Origin: Bacillus horti
Lineage (GTDB): Bacteria; Bacillota; Bacilli; Caldalkalibacillales; JCM-10596
DNA: 64,000 nt
Assembly: GCF_030813115.1 (NCBI RefSeq)
Contig: NZ_JAUSTY010000018.1
Span: 30,987-94,986, forward strand
Direction of reading: 5' to 3'
Both the position numbers and the translations under genes were made by a program. Positions 19,554 to 28,041 of this stretch are shown here, one piece after another; the first letter of the stretch is position 1, and each line of letters opens with the position of its first letter. The notes under the pieces are model-generated. The model was not told the origin of the DNA. It worked only from the letters and a program-made list of their open reading frames with translations, and ran no database searches.

Positions 19554-19702
19554 TCCATGCTCACCTTCTCTTTATCTAGGGTATGATACTTTAAAGTATT
19601 TCCGGGGCAAGCGCATAAACTGACAGCATGACAGAAGCTTATAGAAAAAACGACCTCTCCCTTTGCTGAACGATGTAAAAATTCATCGTGGCATGTACAT
19701 CC

Positions 19703-21634
19703 TTAACGCGTCTTTCTCTTTTCTATTTCCTCGATTAGCATGGAAAGCTCTGTCCATCTCTCCATAGCTTGCTCTAGCTCCTCTGTTACTTTAGTCTGCT
19801 CCTCATAAAGCTCGTTCACCTTCATGCTATCACTTCCAGCTTGGATAATTTCCTGTTCAAGCTGCTCCAGCCTTTGCTCTAACTCAGTAATAACACTTTC
19901 AATTTGATCCCATTCTTTCTGTTCCTTAAAGCTTAGCTTAAGCTTTACAGGTGGAGCCTGCTCATACTCTACCTTCTGAGTCTGCTTCTTTAATTCCCGT
20001 CGATCAGCCTCAAGTAGCTCTTTCCTCTCTTTACTAGCTTCCAGATACTCAGAATAACTCCCCATAAAAGAGTGTAAGGAATTTTGCCCATGAGTATCCT
20101 TTTCAAATGTAATCAGCTCATCTACAACGCGATCTAGGAAATACCGATCATGTGAAACAGTAATCACAACTCCAGAAAATTGCTCTAAATAATCCTCTAG
20201 GACAGACAGAGTTTGTATATCTAAATCATTGGTCGGCTCATCTAAAAAGAGTACATTAGGCTGCTGCATCAAGACCTGCAACAAATATAATCGTCTTTTC
20301 TCACCACCAGAAAGCCTTTGTATATAGTTCCATTGTGATGGACGAGGGAACAAAAATCGCTCAAGCATTTGTTCAGCAGAAACAGCTACACCGTCAGCTG
20401 TATGAATCACCTCAGCTACCTCACGGACGTACTCAATAACCCTTAGACTTTCATCCATCTCCACATTTTCCTGTGTATAATAGCCGATTTTAACCGTTTC
20501 ACCAACATCGAGTTGTCCTTCATCCGTTTCTATCCGACCTGCCATTATGTTTAAGAGCGTTGTTTTACCACTCCCATTTGGCCCCACAATCCCTAGTCGT
20601 TGCTTAGGAGTCACAAGATAGCTGAATGGAGTAAATAGTGGTTTACCTGCAAATGAAACACCTATTTCTTTAAGCTCAAGTACTTTTTTACCTAAACGAG
20701 CTGAGCCAATATTCATCTCTACAGGATCGTTGATCTCCTTACCCTTCTGCTCTTGGAGCTGCTCCGCTCGCTGTATACGCGCTTTTTGCTTAGTCGTTCT
20801 GGCCTTTGCCCCTCGTTTTAGCCAAGCAAGCTCTCGTCTTAACAGATTTTGACGCTTACTTTCGGAAGCAGCCTCCCTATCCTCACGCTCAGCCTTTTTC
20901 TCCAAAAACACCTCATAATTCCCTTCGTAGACATACAGATCACCATGATCTAACTCGAAGATATGATTCGTCACACGATTAAGAAAGTACCGATCATGGG
21001 TAACAAGTAACAGAGCACCAGGATATTGACTTAAATATCCCTCAAGCCATTCAATCGTTTCATGATCTAAATGGTTCGTAGGCTCATCAAGCAGTAATAG
21101 GTCAGCTGGTGAAATGAGCGCTTTCGCCAAAGCTACCCTTTTCTTTTGTCCACCTGAAAGCTCCTGTATCTTCTTTTCAAAATCTGTAATTCCTAGCTTG
21201 GTCAAAATAGTTTTAGCCTGTGTATTCGCTTCCCAAGCATCAAACTGATCCATCTTCTGCTGCTTTTTAAGCAAGCGTTTAACTTTGTCCTCATTTTCAG
21301 GATCTCGCTCAAGCTCTAGTAACGCTTGTTCATACTCTCTTAAAGCCACCATCGTGTCTGAGTCCCCAAAATAGATGTGCTCCAAAACCGTAAGCGCTTC
21401 ATCTAGCAAAGGTTTTTGGGCTAAATATTCAAGAGTAAAATCCTTAGCATGCTGAAAGGCTCCTTCTTCCACTGAATCTAGCTTAGCTATTACATTAAGT
21501 AATGTGGTTTTTCCTGTACCGTTTACACCTATTAACCCTACTCTTTGCTTTTCAGCAAATGAGAAGGAAATGTGATTCAATAGGATTTTATCTCCATACG
21601 TTTTATACAATTTTTCAGCTGAAAATATACTCAT
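19703..21634 (-). CDS. ABC-F ATPase, Uup/YfmR-like
   Basis: This 643-residue soluble protein has two ATPase domains and no membrane segment. Walker A motifs are GVNGTGKTT and GPNGSGKTT, the signatures are LSGGQKKR and LSGGEKRR, and both Walker B boxes end LLLDEPTNHLD or LFLDEPTNDLD. A basic, coiled-coil C-terminal arm at about residues 540-640 is typical of the Uup subgroup. ABC-F proteins act on stalled ribosomes; Uup/YfmR helps relieve translation stalls. It is not a membrane transporter. ATG is used. Confidence 0.9.
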   Translation of the reverse strand: MSIFSAEKLYKTYGDKILLNHISFSFAEKQRVGLIGVNGTGKTTLLNVIAKLDSVEEGAFQHAKDFTLEYLAQKPLLDEALTVLEHIYFGDSDTMVALREYEQALLELERDPENEDKVKRLLKKQQKMDQFDAWEANTQAKTILTKLGITDFEKKIQELSGGQKKRVALAKALISPADLLLLDEPTNHLDHETIEWLEGYLSQYPGALLLVTHDRYFLNRVTNHIFELDHGDLYVYEGNYEVFLEKKAEREDREAASESKRQNLLRRELAWLKRGAKARTTKQKARIQRAEQLQEQKGKEINDPVEMNIGSARLGKKVLELKEIGVSFAGKPLFTPFSYLVTPKQRLGIVGPNGSGKTTLLNIMAGRIETDEGQLDVGETVKIGYYTQENVEMDESLRVIEYVREVAEVIHTADGVAVSAEQMLERFLFPRPSQWNYIQRLSGGEKRRLYLLQVLMQQPNVLFLDEPTNDLDIQTLSVLEDYLEQFSGVVITVSHDRYFLDRVVDELITFEKDTHGQNSLHSFMGSYSEYLEASKERKELLEADRRELKKQTQKVEYEQAPPVKLKLSFKEQKEWDQIESVITELEQRLEQLEQEIIQAGSDSMKVNELYEEQTKVTEELEQAMERWTELSMLIEEIEKRKTR

Positions 21635-21743
21635 GGTTTACATCCTAACCTTCTGTTTATTTACTTACGATTGAATGTTTATTCTCCCTTCATTATACAC
21701 TATCCATGGATGAATTTGCTCTATGACAATCTACTTCAATTCC

Positions 21744-21782
21744 AAAAAAAAGCCTACTTAGAAAACCACCCTAAGTAGGCTA
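21744..21782 (-). terminator. Rho-independent terminator of the second M3 peptidase gene
   Basis: On the minus strand AGCCTACTTAG pairs perfectly with CTAAGTAGGCT around a 9-nt loop and is followed by seven or more T. Confidence 0.93.
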
Positions 21783-21795
21783 TGCAACTATATCT

Positions 21796-23496
21796 TTATT
21801 TCAGTAATGCTTTATCATCTACGCTATCAAGCCATGTATCAATTTGCTTTACAAATCCTTCAAGACAGCCATCTTCAAAAGGTGATGTAAGACCAGCCTC
21901 TTTGACTAGCTCTGTGAAGGACATCGAGCCACCAAGACCACAAAGCTTTACATAACTATCCCACGCCTCTTCCCTATTCTCATGCATCCACGCCCAATAT
22001 TGAAAAGCACAGATTTGGGCTAAAGTATAATCAATATAATAGAACGGGGAGCCGTAAATATGTCTTTGTTTCTGCCAGAACCCTCCAGCTTCAAGATAAT
22101 CAAAGCCATCATAGTCCTTGTCAGGAGAGTACTTCTTCTCTATATTCCTCCATGCCGCTTTTCGCTCTGCTGGAGTTGCCTCAGGATGCTCATAAACCCA
22201 ATGCTGAAACTCATCAACTGAAACACCATATGGTAAAAAGTATAACGCATTGCTCAGGTGAGCAAATTTGTACTTTTCCGCATCTTCTTTAAAGAAGTTT
22301 TCCATCCATGGCCATGTGAAATACTCCATGGACATGGAATGAATTTCAGCAGACTCAGACGTTGGGAAGAAATATTCAACTGTATCATGCTTACGGCTTA
22401 AATAAACCTGAAACGCATGTCCAGCCTCATGTGTTAGCACATCAATATCTCCGCTTGTGCCGTTAAAGTTAGAGAAGATAAATGGAGACTCATAATCAGC
22501 AAAGTATGTACAATACCCGCCAAATTCCTTACCTTCTTTAGCTACTAGATCCATTAAATTTCGATCAAGCATAAATTGAAAGAACTCATTTGTTTCTGGA
22601 GAGAGCTCCTTATACATTTGCTTTCCTTGCTCAATAATCCATTCTGGTGAGCCCTTAGGTGAAGGGTTTCCGTTAGTGAAATGGTAGTCCTCATCGTAAT
22701 ACTTTAGCGTATCTACACCAATACGTTCAGCCTGTCTTTTTCTTAGCTTTGTTGTGATCGGGACGATGTACTCCTCAACTTGCTTGCGGAATTTTTTAAC
22801 CATTTCTGCATCATAATCAACCCGCTTCATCCGATAATAGCCTAGCTCTACAAAGCTATCTAACCCTAATTTATCTGCCATTTGAGCTCTAAGCTTAACC
22901 AATTGATCAAAGATCCCATCAAATTCTTCAGCATGATCTACATTGAACTGGAAACGGGCCTCGTTAGCGTTTTTCCTGACCTCACGATCCGAATCCTCGA
23001 AAAATGGCGTGAGCTGAGCAATCGTATATTCTCCACCATTAAAGCTGACCTTTGCTGATGCAACAAGCTTGTTATAGTTCGTAACAAGCTTGTTTTCCTC
23101 CTGTAGCAAGGGAACAATTTCTGGAGAAAACGCCTTCAATTGTACTTCAACTAAACGGAAAAGCTGTGCTCCCCATCTTTCCTCTAGCTCTTTGCGAAAC
23201 TTCGCTTCAACGAGTGCTTCATAGAATTTAGATGTGAGATTCAACATCACAGGTGAAATCTCATCCATGACCTCTTGTTCCTTCTTGTAAAACTCGTCAT
23301 TCACATTGATTGAATGTCGTGCATAGCAAAGCTGTAGCATTGTGTAAAATGTTTTTCGAATCTTATTTATTTCATCAACGGCCTTCATTTGCTGTTCAGC
23401 ATGATCTGCTGCTTTAAATTGTTCTAGAGTAGCCATAAAATCCTTTTCAATTTGATCCATATCTGGACGCTCATATTTATAATCTTCAAATTTCAT
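21796..23496 (-). CDS. M3 family oligoendopeptidase (PepF-like)
   Basis: This 566-residue cytoplasmic metallopeptidase has the zinc site HEAGHAFQ at about residues 354-361, and an ESAEIHSMSMEYF segment supplies the third ligand Glu. Length and motif fit the M3 oligoendopeptidase F group of about 560 residues. ATG follows GAGGGATG. It is monocistronic with its own terminator and is a distant paralogue of the M3 enzyme at 11730. Confidence 0.9.
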   Translation of the reverse strand: MKFEDYKYERPDMDQIEKDFMATLEQFKAADHAEQQMKAVDEINKIRKTFYTMLQLCYARHSINVNDEFYKKEQEVMDEISPVMLNLTSKFYEALVEAKFRKELEERWGAQLFRLVEVQLKAFSPEIVPLLQEENKLVTNYNKLVASAKVSFNGGEYTIAQLTPFFEDSDREVRKNANEARFQFNVDHAEEFDGIFDQLVKLRAQMADKLGLDSFVELGYYRMKRVDYDAEMVKKFRKQVEEYIVPITTKLRKRQAERIGVDTLKYYDEDYHFTNGNPSPKGSPEWIIEQGKQMYKELSPETNEFFQFMLDRNLMDLVAKEGKEFGGYCTYFADYESPFIFSNFNGTSGDIDVLTHEAGHAFQVYLSRKHDTVEYFFPTSESAEIHSMSMEYFTWPWMENFFKEDAEKYKFAHLSNALYFLPYGVSVDEFQHWVYEHPEATPAERKAAWRNIEKKYSPDKDYDGFDYLEAGGFWQKQRHIYGSPFYYIDYTLAQICAFQYWAWMHENREEAWDSYVKLCGLGGSMSFTELVKEAGLTSPFEDGCLEGFVKQIDTWLDSVDDKALLK

Positions 23497-23674
23497 AGTA
23501 CATCCCTCATTTCTGTAGTCTATTTTGAAAAGGCTAGATAAGAATCCTTACAAAGCCTTCACCAGTAATACCTTCAACACTTCCATGTGCCAATCCTTCT
23601 TTATTTTAAAGTATTCTTTCAAAAGAAGAAATTAAGGCAAGTGTTAGGTTACATGAGTGTTTTTTTAACGTTTA

Positions 23675-23723
23675 AGAAAGTATAAAATTTGATAACCTAT
23701 TTTCTTCAAATTTTATACTTTCT
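23675..23723. repeat. Perfect 18-bp inverted repeat, AT-rich
   Basis: The arms read AGAAAGTATAAAATTTGA and its exact complement around a 13-nt spacer. It lies between the divergent M3 peptidase and CarD genes. There is no T-run beyond the stem, so an ordinary terminator is unlikely. Confidence 0.7.
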
Positions 23724-23729
23724 GACGGC

Positions 23730-23796
23730 AAGAAAAGCTTCCACTAATGATGGACTAGACGACTTCTTCGAGGGGGCTTCGATAGAAGCTTTTCTT
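23730..23796. repeat. 12-bp inverted repeat with internal alternative hairpin
   Basis: AAGAAAAGCTTC and GAAGCTTTTCTT are perfect complements 43 nt apart. Inside, GCTTC-GATA-GAAGC can form a competing tight hairpin using the right arm. It lies 8 bp after the preceding inverted repeat. Confidence 0.6.
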
Positions 23797-23858
23797 ATGA
23801 CATAAATAAGTGAAAGTATATATTTACATCTCTTAATTTATTTGATAAAATTAAAATT

Positions 23859-23886
23859 TTGTACTTGCTGACAAGTATGGTATGAT
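23859..23886 (+). promoter_or_regulatory. Candidate sigma-A promoter of the CarD gene
   Basis: TTGTAC (-35) is 16 nt from TATGAT (-10, 23881-23886), about 30 nt ahead of the chosen start codon at 23915. Confidence 0.5.
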
Positions 23887-23914
23887 AAAGAAACTACTAA
23901 CGGGGGTGACCAGT

Positions 23915-24400
23915 ATGTTCGAAGTTGGAGATAAGATTTTTTATCCTATGCACGGTGCTTGTTTGATTAAAGCTATTGAAGAGAAGGAGCTATTATCAGA
24001 AAAACAACTATATTTTATTCTGGATATTCCCTCTCAGAAGTTAAAGATTATGCTGGCTAAGGATAAAATCGATCAGCTAGGCGTTCGTAAGGTAGTAAAT
24101 GGGAGCACCATTGATCAGGTTTTATCAGAATTCAATCACGGAGAAACCGATTTTACTATAAACTCGAATCTTCGATTTCGTAGCAACATGAATAAAATGA
24201 GGACAGGTGATATTCATCAAGGAGCAGAGGTCATTCGTGATTTGATGCGAATCAGCTCAAAAAAATCCCTTCCTTTAGGGGATCAAAATATGTTATCTAA
24301 TGCAAGAGATTTTTTAGTTAGTGAAATGATACTTGTTTTAGAGATTCCTTTAGATCAAGCGAATGATTTGCTGGATCAAGCTATAAGCAAAGACACCTAG
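23915..24400 (+). CDS. CarD-family transcriptional regulator
   Basis: This is a 161-residue protein. The N-terminal CarD/TRCF RNA-polymerase-interaction domain (FEVGDKIFYPMHGACLIKAIEEKE) is followed by a helical C-terminal part. ATG 23915 was chosen for the GGGGGTGA upstream; the longer frame from 23882 would begin inside the promoter -10. CarD/CdnL proteins bind the RNA polymerase beta subunit and stabilise open promoter complexes, especially at rRNA promoters. It is monocistronic and divergent from the M3 peptidase gene. Confidence 0.88.
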   Translation: MFEVGDKIFYPMHGACLIKAIEEKELLSEKQLYFILDIPSQKLKIMLAKDKIDQLGVRKVVNGSTIDQVLSEFNHGETDFTINSNLRFRSNMNKMRTGDIHQGAEVIRDLMRISSKKSLPLGDQNMLSNARDFLVSEMILVLEIPLDQANDLLDQAISKDT

Positions 24401-24586
24401 ATTAGGCTTTCTCCGTTGAGAACTCTTTTTCTTATCATGAGTCTATTCTCTTCTATCTATAATGATACACTGTTTGGTTCCTAATCTGTTCCTACAAGGA
24501 GGAAGGTTTGCTCTACAGGATAGCTGTTTTGCAAACCAAATTCCACCAAATTCAGCCTATTCACTAACGTTACGCATTGTTCAGTT

Positions 24587-25573
24587 CTAGATAGTGACTC
24601 TGACACCTTTCCTCATGGATTCATAGACAGCGTCGATCACTTTCATATTTAAATATGTATTTTCTAAGGAGTAAATCGGGGTAGTACCATCTAATATACA
24701 CTTAGAGATATGCTCTGCCTGTGCTCTATACTGGTCATGGTCAATCTGCTGAGTTTCCTGCCCTTCATCCGTGTACAAATGAATGCTTCCACCCTCTGGA
24801 TAAGCATCTGGACGGTAGGCATAAGGAACATGAATACGCCCTTCAGTCCCTATAATTTCATACTCGTTTCTACCACTCATTGTAAAGCTAGTATCAAATA
24901 CTCCTTTGACATTAGAAGAAAATTGAAGAATTCCATGGGCCGTAAGGTCTACACCATTTTCATTAAAAACAGCTTCTGCCACTACACTTGTTGGTTCCCC
25001 AAGGAAATAACGGAAGGAGTTGATCGTATAACAGCCCACATCATACATTGCTCCACCACCAAACTCAGGCTTCATACGAATGTTGTTTTCAGGATCTCTC
25101 ATTTGAAAGGAGAAAGAGGCTCTCATCATTTGCACATCACCAATTTTCCCTTCATCAATCCATTTCTGCACGGCCTCATGCTGCTGATGAAATCGATACA
25201 TAAAAGCTTCCATAATGATGACGCCATTGTCAGCACAGGCTTTCTGCATCTCCTTTACCTCAGCTGCTGTTAATCCGGCAGGCTTTTCAACTAAGATATG
25301 CTTTTTGGAAGCGGCTGCCTTTAACACCCATTCTTTATGTAAGTGATTCGGAAGTGGAATGTACACAGCATCAATTTCAGGGTCTAGCAGCAATTCTTCA
25401 TAGCTCGTGTAGGTCTTAGGAATTTGAAGCTCCTTTGCTGCTTCATAGACCTGCTCTCCTCGACTTGCCATGGCTACAACCTCGGTATTGTTGGCACGCT
25501 GAATCGCTGGAATAACTAGCTTTCTGCCAATATTTGCGGTACTTAAAATTCCCCATCTTACCTTTTGACTCAT
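24587..25573 (-). CDS. Gfo/Idh/MocA-family NAD(P)-dependent oxidoreductase
   Basis: This 328-residue protein has the N-terminal Rossmann segment RWGILSTANIGRKLVIPAI, the EKPAG motif at about residue 95 and the C-terminal beta-sheet domain beginning at about residue 120. ATG 25573 follows GGAGAGGG. The family oxidises or reduces sugars, inositols or related polyols. No neighbouring sugar genes define a substrate. A hairpin with GGTTTGC/GCAAACC arms at 24505-24537 lies just after its stop and may end the transcript. Confidence 0.88.
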   Translation of the reverse strand: MSQKVRWGILSTANIGRKLVIPAIQRANNTEVVAMASRGEQVYEAAKELQIPKTYTSYEELLLDPEIDAVYIPLPNHLHKEWVLKAAASKKHILVEKPAGLTAAEVKEMQKACADNGVIIMEAFMYRFHQQHEAVQKWIDEGKIGDVQMMRASFSFQMRDPENNIRMKPEFGGGAMYDVGCYTINSFRYFLGEPTSVVAEAVFNENGVDLTAHGILQFSSNVKGVFDTSFTMSGRNEYEIIGTEGRIHVPYAYRPDAYPEGGSIHLYTDEGQETQQIDHDQYRAQAEHISKCILDGTTPIYSLENTYLNMKVIDAVYESMRKGVRVTI

Positions 25574-25662
25574 TTTTCCCTCTCCTTCTGAGATTGTTAT
25601 TGTCATTTATTCCATATCCATTATCCTGTTGAAATATCGTCTTCATTACTATGATATACGAA

Positions 25663-26643
25663 TTATGATTTTATGGATATTTCTTTTTCTTTTCTATTCA
25701 CAATAATAATTCCCAAAATAACTAAGAACAAGGAAATTAGGACATAACCATGCATTCTCTCATTCAATAGCAGAGACGAGAGAAACACACCAAAAACAGG
25801 AATTAAAAATAGATATGTCGATATGGAGCCGACCTTATTGTATTTCATCACAGTGTTCCATAAAACAAAGCCTGCTGCTGAAAGAAAGGCTAGATAGAAT
25901 AAGATTAAGCCAGATGTCCAATCAAACGAAAAAGGAAAAAGTCCTACCTGAGAAGCTCCTATGGCAATAAGACCTGTTGAACCTATGAGCATTTGCACAC
26001 AGGTCATATAAAAGATATCTAGTTTTTGCGCAGCATTTTTAGCTAGTATATTTCCCATGGCTCCAGCAAACATAGCAAACAATAGAAGAATTTCACCTAG
26101 ACCTATCGCTAACTTAATTGTACCACCAGTTGAGGAGACTAGAATGACTCCCATAAAGCCAATAAGCATACCCATCACCTTACGAACAGAAAGGTAATCG
26201 TTTTTATACATAAAATGAGCAATAATGATTTGAAAAAAAGAGGTCGTTCCCGCTATAATAGAGCCTTGTACCCCTGTGCTGAACCCTAGTCCAATATAGA
26301 AAAACACGTATTGCAAAAAGGTTTGGAACAGAGCAATAATAAGTAAGGTACGACCATTGTTTTTCTGCCATGACAATTTTTTCCGCAGCAAAAGCATAAA
26401 TCCAATAATCAACAGAGAAGCTAAGAAAAAGCGATATCCGGCAAATAAAAGCTGATGAAAGATATCCGTAGAGCCGATATTTAACTGGTCATAGCTCAGT
26501 TTTATCATCGGAAAAGCACTACCCCAAAGTAAGGTTGCTCCTGAAGCTGCACATACAATTCCTAGAGGGTGAGTAAAAAAACGTTCTGCAGCAGAACGCT
26601 TTTGATCGCGATCTACTTGATTATCACTAGATTCTATAGACAT
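25663..26643 (-). CDS. EamA/DMT-family transporter
   Basis: This 326-residue protein has about ten membrane helices and two EamA repeats. The first repeat opens with ASGATLLWGSAFPMIKLSY. AAGGAAC precedes the ATG. The substrate is unknown. The gap to the oxidoreductase gene downstream is 89 bp, so they may form one unit with unclear purpose. Confidence 0.85.
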   Translation of the reverse strand: MSIESSDNQVDRDQKRSAAERFFTHPLGIVCAASGATLLWGSAFPMIKLSYDQLNIGSTDIFHQLLFAGYRFFLASLLIIGFMLLLRKKLSWQKNNGRTLLIIALFQTFLQYVFFYIGLGFSTGVQGSIIAGTTSFFQIIIAHFMYKNDYLSVRKVMGMLIGFMGVILVSSTGGTIKLAIGLGEILLLFAMFAGAMGNILAKNAAQKLDIFYMTCVQMLIGSTGLIAIGASQVGLFPFSFDWTSGLILFYLAFLSAAGFVLWNTVMKYNKVGSISTYLFLIPVFGVFLSSLLLNERMHGYVLISLFLVILGIIIVNRKEKEISIKS

Positions 26644-26713
26644 TTTTATGTTGTTCCTTCCATTATTTCATCTGTTGCTGCTTTAGCCTTAACGAATAGA
26701 GTGAGAATAGGGC

Positions 26714-27478
26714 TTACGGTTTGTATCTTCCAATGCTTTTAGCAAATGAAAACATTCGATTATACATTTTTCTATCCATACGTTTGAAAGCGTAAAATTG
26801 CGGATGACGAGAATTAACCTCTAATATCCATAGTTTTCCGTTAGCTTCTCTAGCCAAATCAATGCCCATCTGATACATTCCTGGATGCTTTGCATTTAAG
26901 GTATGCGCGATTTTCAAGGATAAATCCTTAATGTCCTTCGATGCTTTTTCCCTTCCTTCTTCCATTAGGTTAAGCCGATCATACAATTGATCCATAAGTA
27001 CCGGTTTTCCACCTTGATAATGATTGGTAACAATTTTATTCACTTTCCCTATCTTGGCCACCATACCCGTGAAAGTCCATGGACCACCAGGTTTTCTTTG
27101 CACCATAGAGCGAATATCAAAGGGCTGACCGTTAGCCTTCCCCAAATCGATACCCTGCTGGATAAATAGCTTTTTCTTACTCTGACTATTGATATATCGA
27201 TGAACTTGATTAATGGTAGAGAAGTATTTATGGACATTCTTACTAGATTTAAGCTCATAGTTATCCGATTTCCTTTGTACCCTAAATATACCTTTTCCAA
27301 GAGAACCCACATTAGGTTTTACATAAACACTCTCAAACTGCTGTGTCATACTCCGTAGATTCGGTAGACTATAAGAAACAGCCTTAGGAAGATATGGCTT
27401 TATGGCAGTGTCTGATTTTAGATATTGATGAACACGAAGCTTACCTGTAATGCTCCGACTTCTAACCTTGCTTTTCAT
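26714..27478 (-). CDS. YheC/YheD-type ATP-grasp protein
   Basis: This 254-residue protein starts at ATG 27478 behind GAGGTGA; an in-frame GTG three codons earlier is less likely. Family marks are YVKPNVGSLGKGIFRV, the central QQGIDLGKANGQPFDIRSMVQ and the C-terminal LEVNSRHPQF, which supplies metal and ATP contacts. Related B. subtilis YheC and YheD are associated with the spore coat, and the real reaction is not known. It supports a spore-forming host. Confidence 0.82.
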   Translation of the reverse strand: MKSKVRSRSITGKLRVHQYLKSDTAIKPYLPKAVSYSLPNLRSMTQQFESVYVKPNVGSLGKGIFRVQRKSDNYELKSSKNVHKYFSTINQVHRYINSQSKKKLFIQQGIDLGKANGQPFDIRSMVQRKPGGPWTFTGMVAKIGKVNKIVTNHYQGGKPVLMDQLYDRLNLMEEGREKASKDIKDLSLKIAHTLNAKHPGMYQMGIDLAREANGKLWILEVNSRHPQFYAFKRMDRKMYNRMFSFAKSIGRYKP

Positions 27479-27611
27479 CCTTCTCACCTCGACCTATTAT
27501 ATGTAAGCCTTGGATTGACAGGAAGTACGGTTGTCTAATTTTTTAAAATATGTCTATGACTACACCTTCTTGCCTACTTAGCTAGCCCGTAAACATTTTT
27601 AGATAATGAAG

Positions 27612-27651
27612 AAAAAACCTCCAACTCCACAGAGTAGTGGCTTGAAGGTTT
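27612..27651 (-). terminator. Rho-independent terminator of the fru-HPr operon
   Basis: On the minus strand AAACCTTCAAGCCAC pairs imperfectly with GTGGAGTTGGAGGTTT around TACTCT and is followed by T-rich TTTTTTC. It lies about 25 nt after the HPr stop. Confidence 0.85.
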
Positions 27652-27674
27652 TATCATCCTCTAGAATTAGGAGG

Positions 27675-27941
27675 TTACTCTCCTAGGCCTTCTTTTTTCA
27701 TCGTATCAATAATTCCCTGCATAGCCTCTTCCTCATCATGACCATCTACTGTAATTTTGATCTCAGCTTTATGAGGGACACCAAGAGACATAACACCCAT
27801 AATCGATTTTAAATTCACAGAGCGTTCCTTATACTCCAAATGAATTTCACTTGAATATCTTCCTACCGCTTGAACGAGTAGAGTAGCTGGTCTAGCGTGA
27901 AGACCAGCTTCAGCCGTTATCGTAAATACTTTTTCCTTCAT
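27675..27941 (-). CDS. HPr phosphocarrier protein
   Basis: This is an 88-residue PTS protein with His15 in AGLHARPAT (phosphorylated by enzyme I) and Ser46 in NLKSIMGV (the HPr-kinase site needed for CcpA co-repression). It is therefore a full HPr, not a Crh-type protein that lacks His15. AAAGGAG precedes ATG. It is the last gene of the fructose operon, about 100 bp after fruA, with no ptsI downstream. That suggests a HPr supplied together with the fructose permease. Confidence 0.93.
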   Translation of the reverse strand: MKEKVFTITAEAGLHARPATLLVQAVGRYSSEIHLEYKERSVNLKSIMGVMSLGVPHKAEIKITVDGHDEEEAMQGIIDTMKKEGLGE

Positions 27942-28041
27942 TATCTATTCGATCTCCTTTTATATTCATAATTTCTATCCTGATAACACAACGTTATTGA
28001 TTTTAATCTATTTAAATCATATCATGATCATTCTCTTAAAG

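Noticed and set aside
24710..25273. 187-codon plus-strand frame opposite the Gfo/Idh/MocA gene
   Set aside because: Long but antisense to an oxidoreductase with clear motifs; the product is Cys/His/Ser-rich low-plausibility sequence with no ribosome site.
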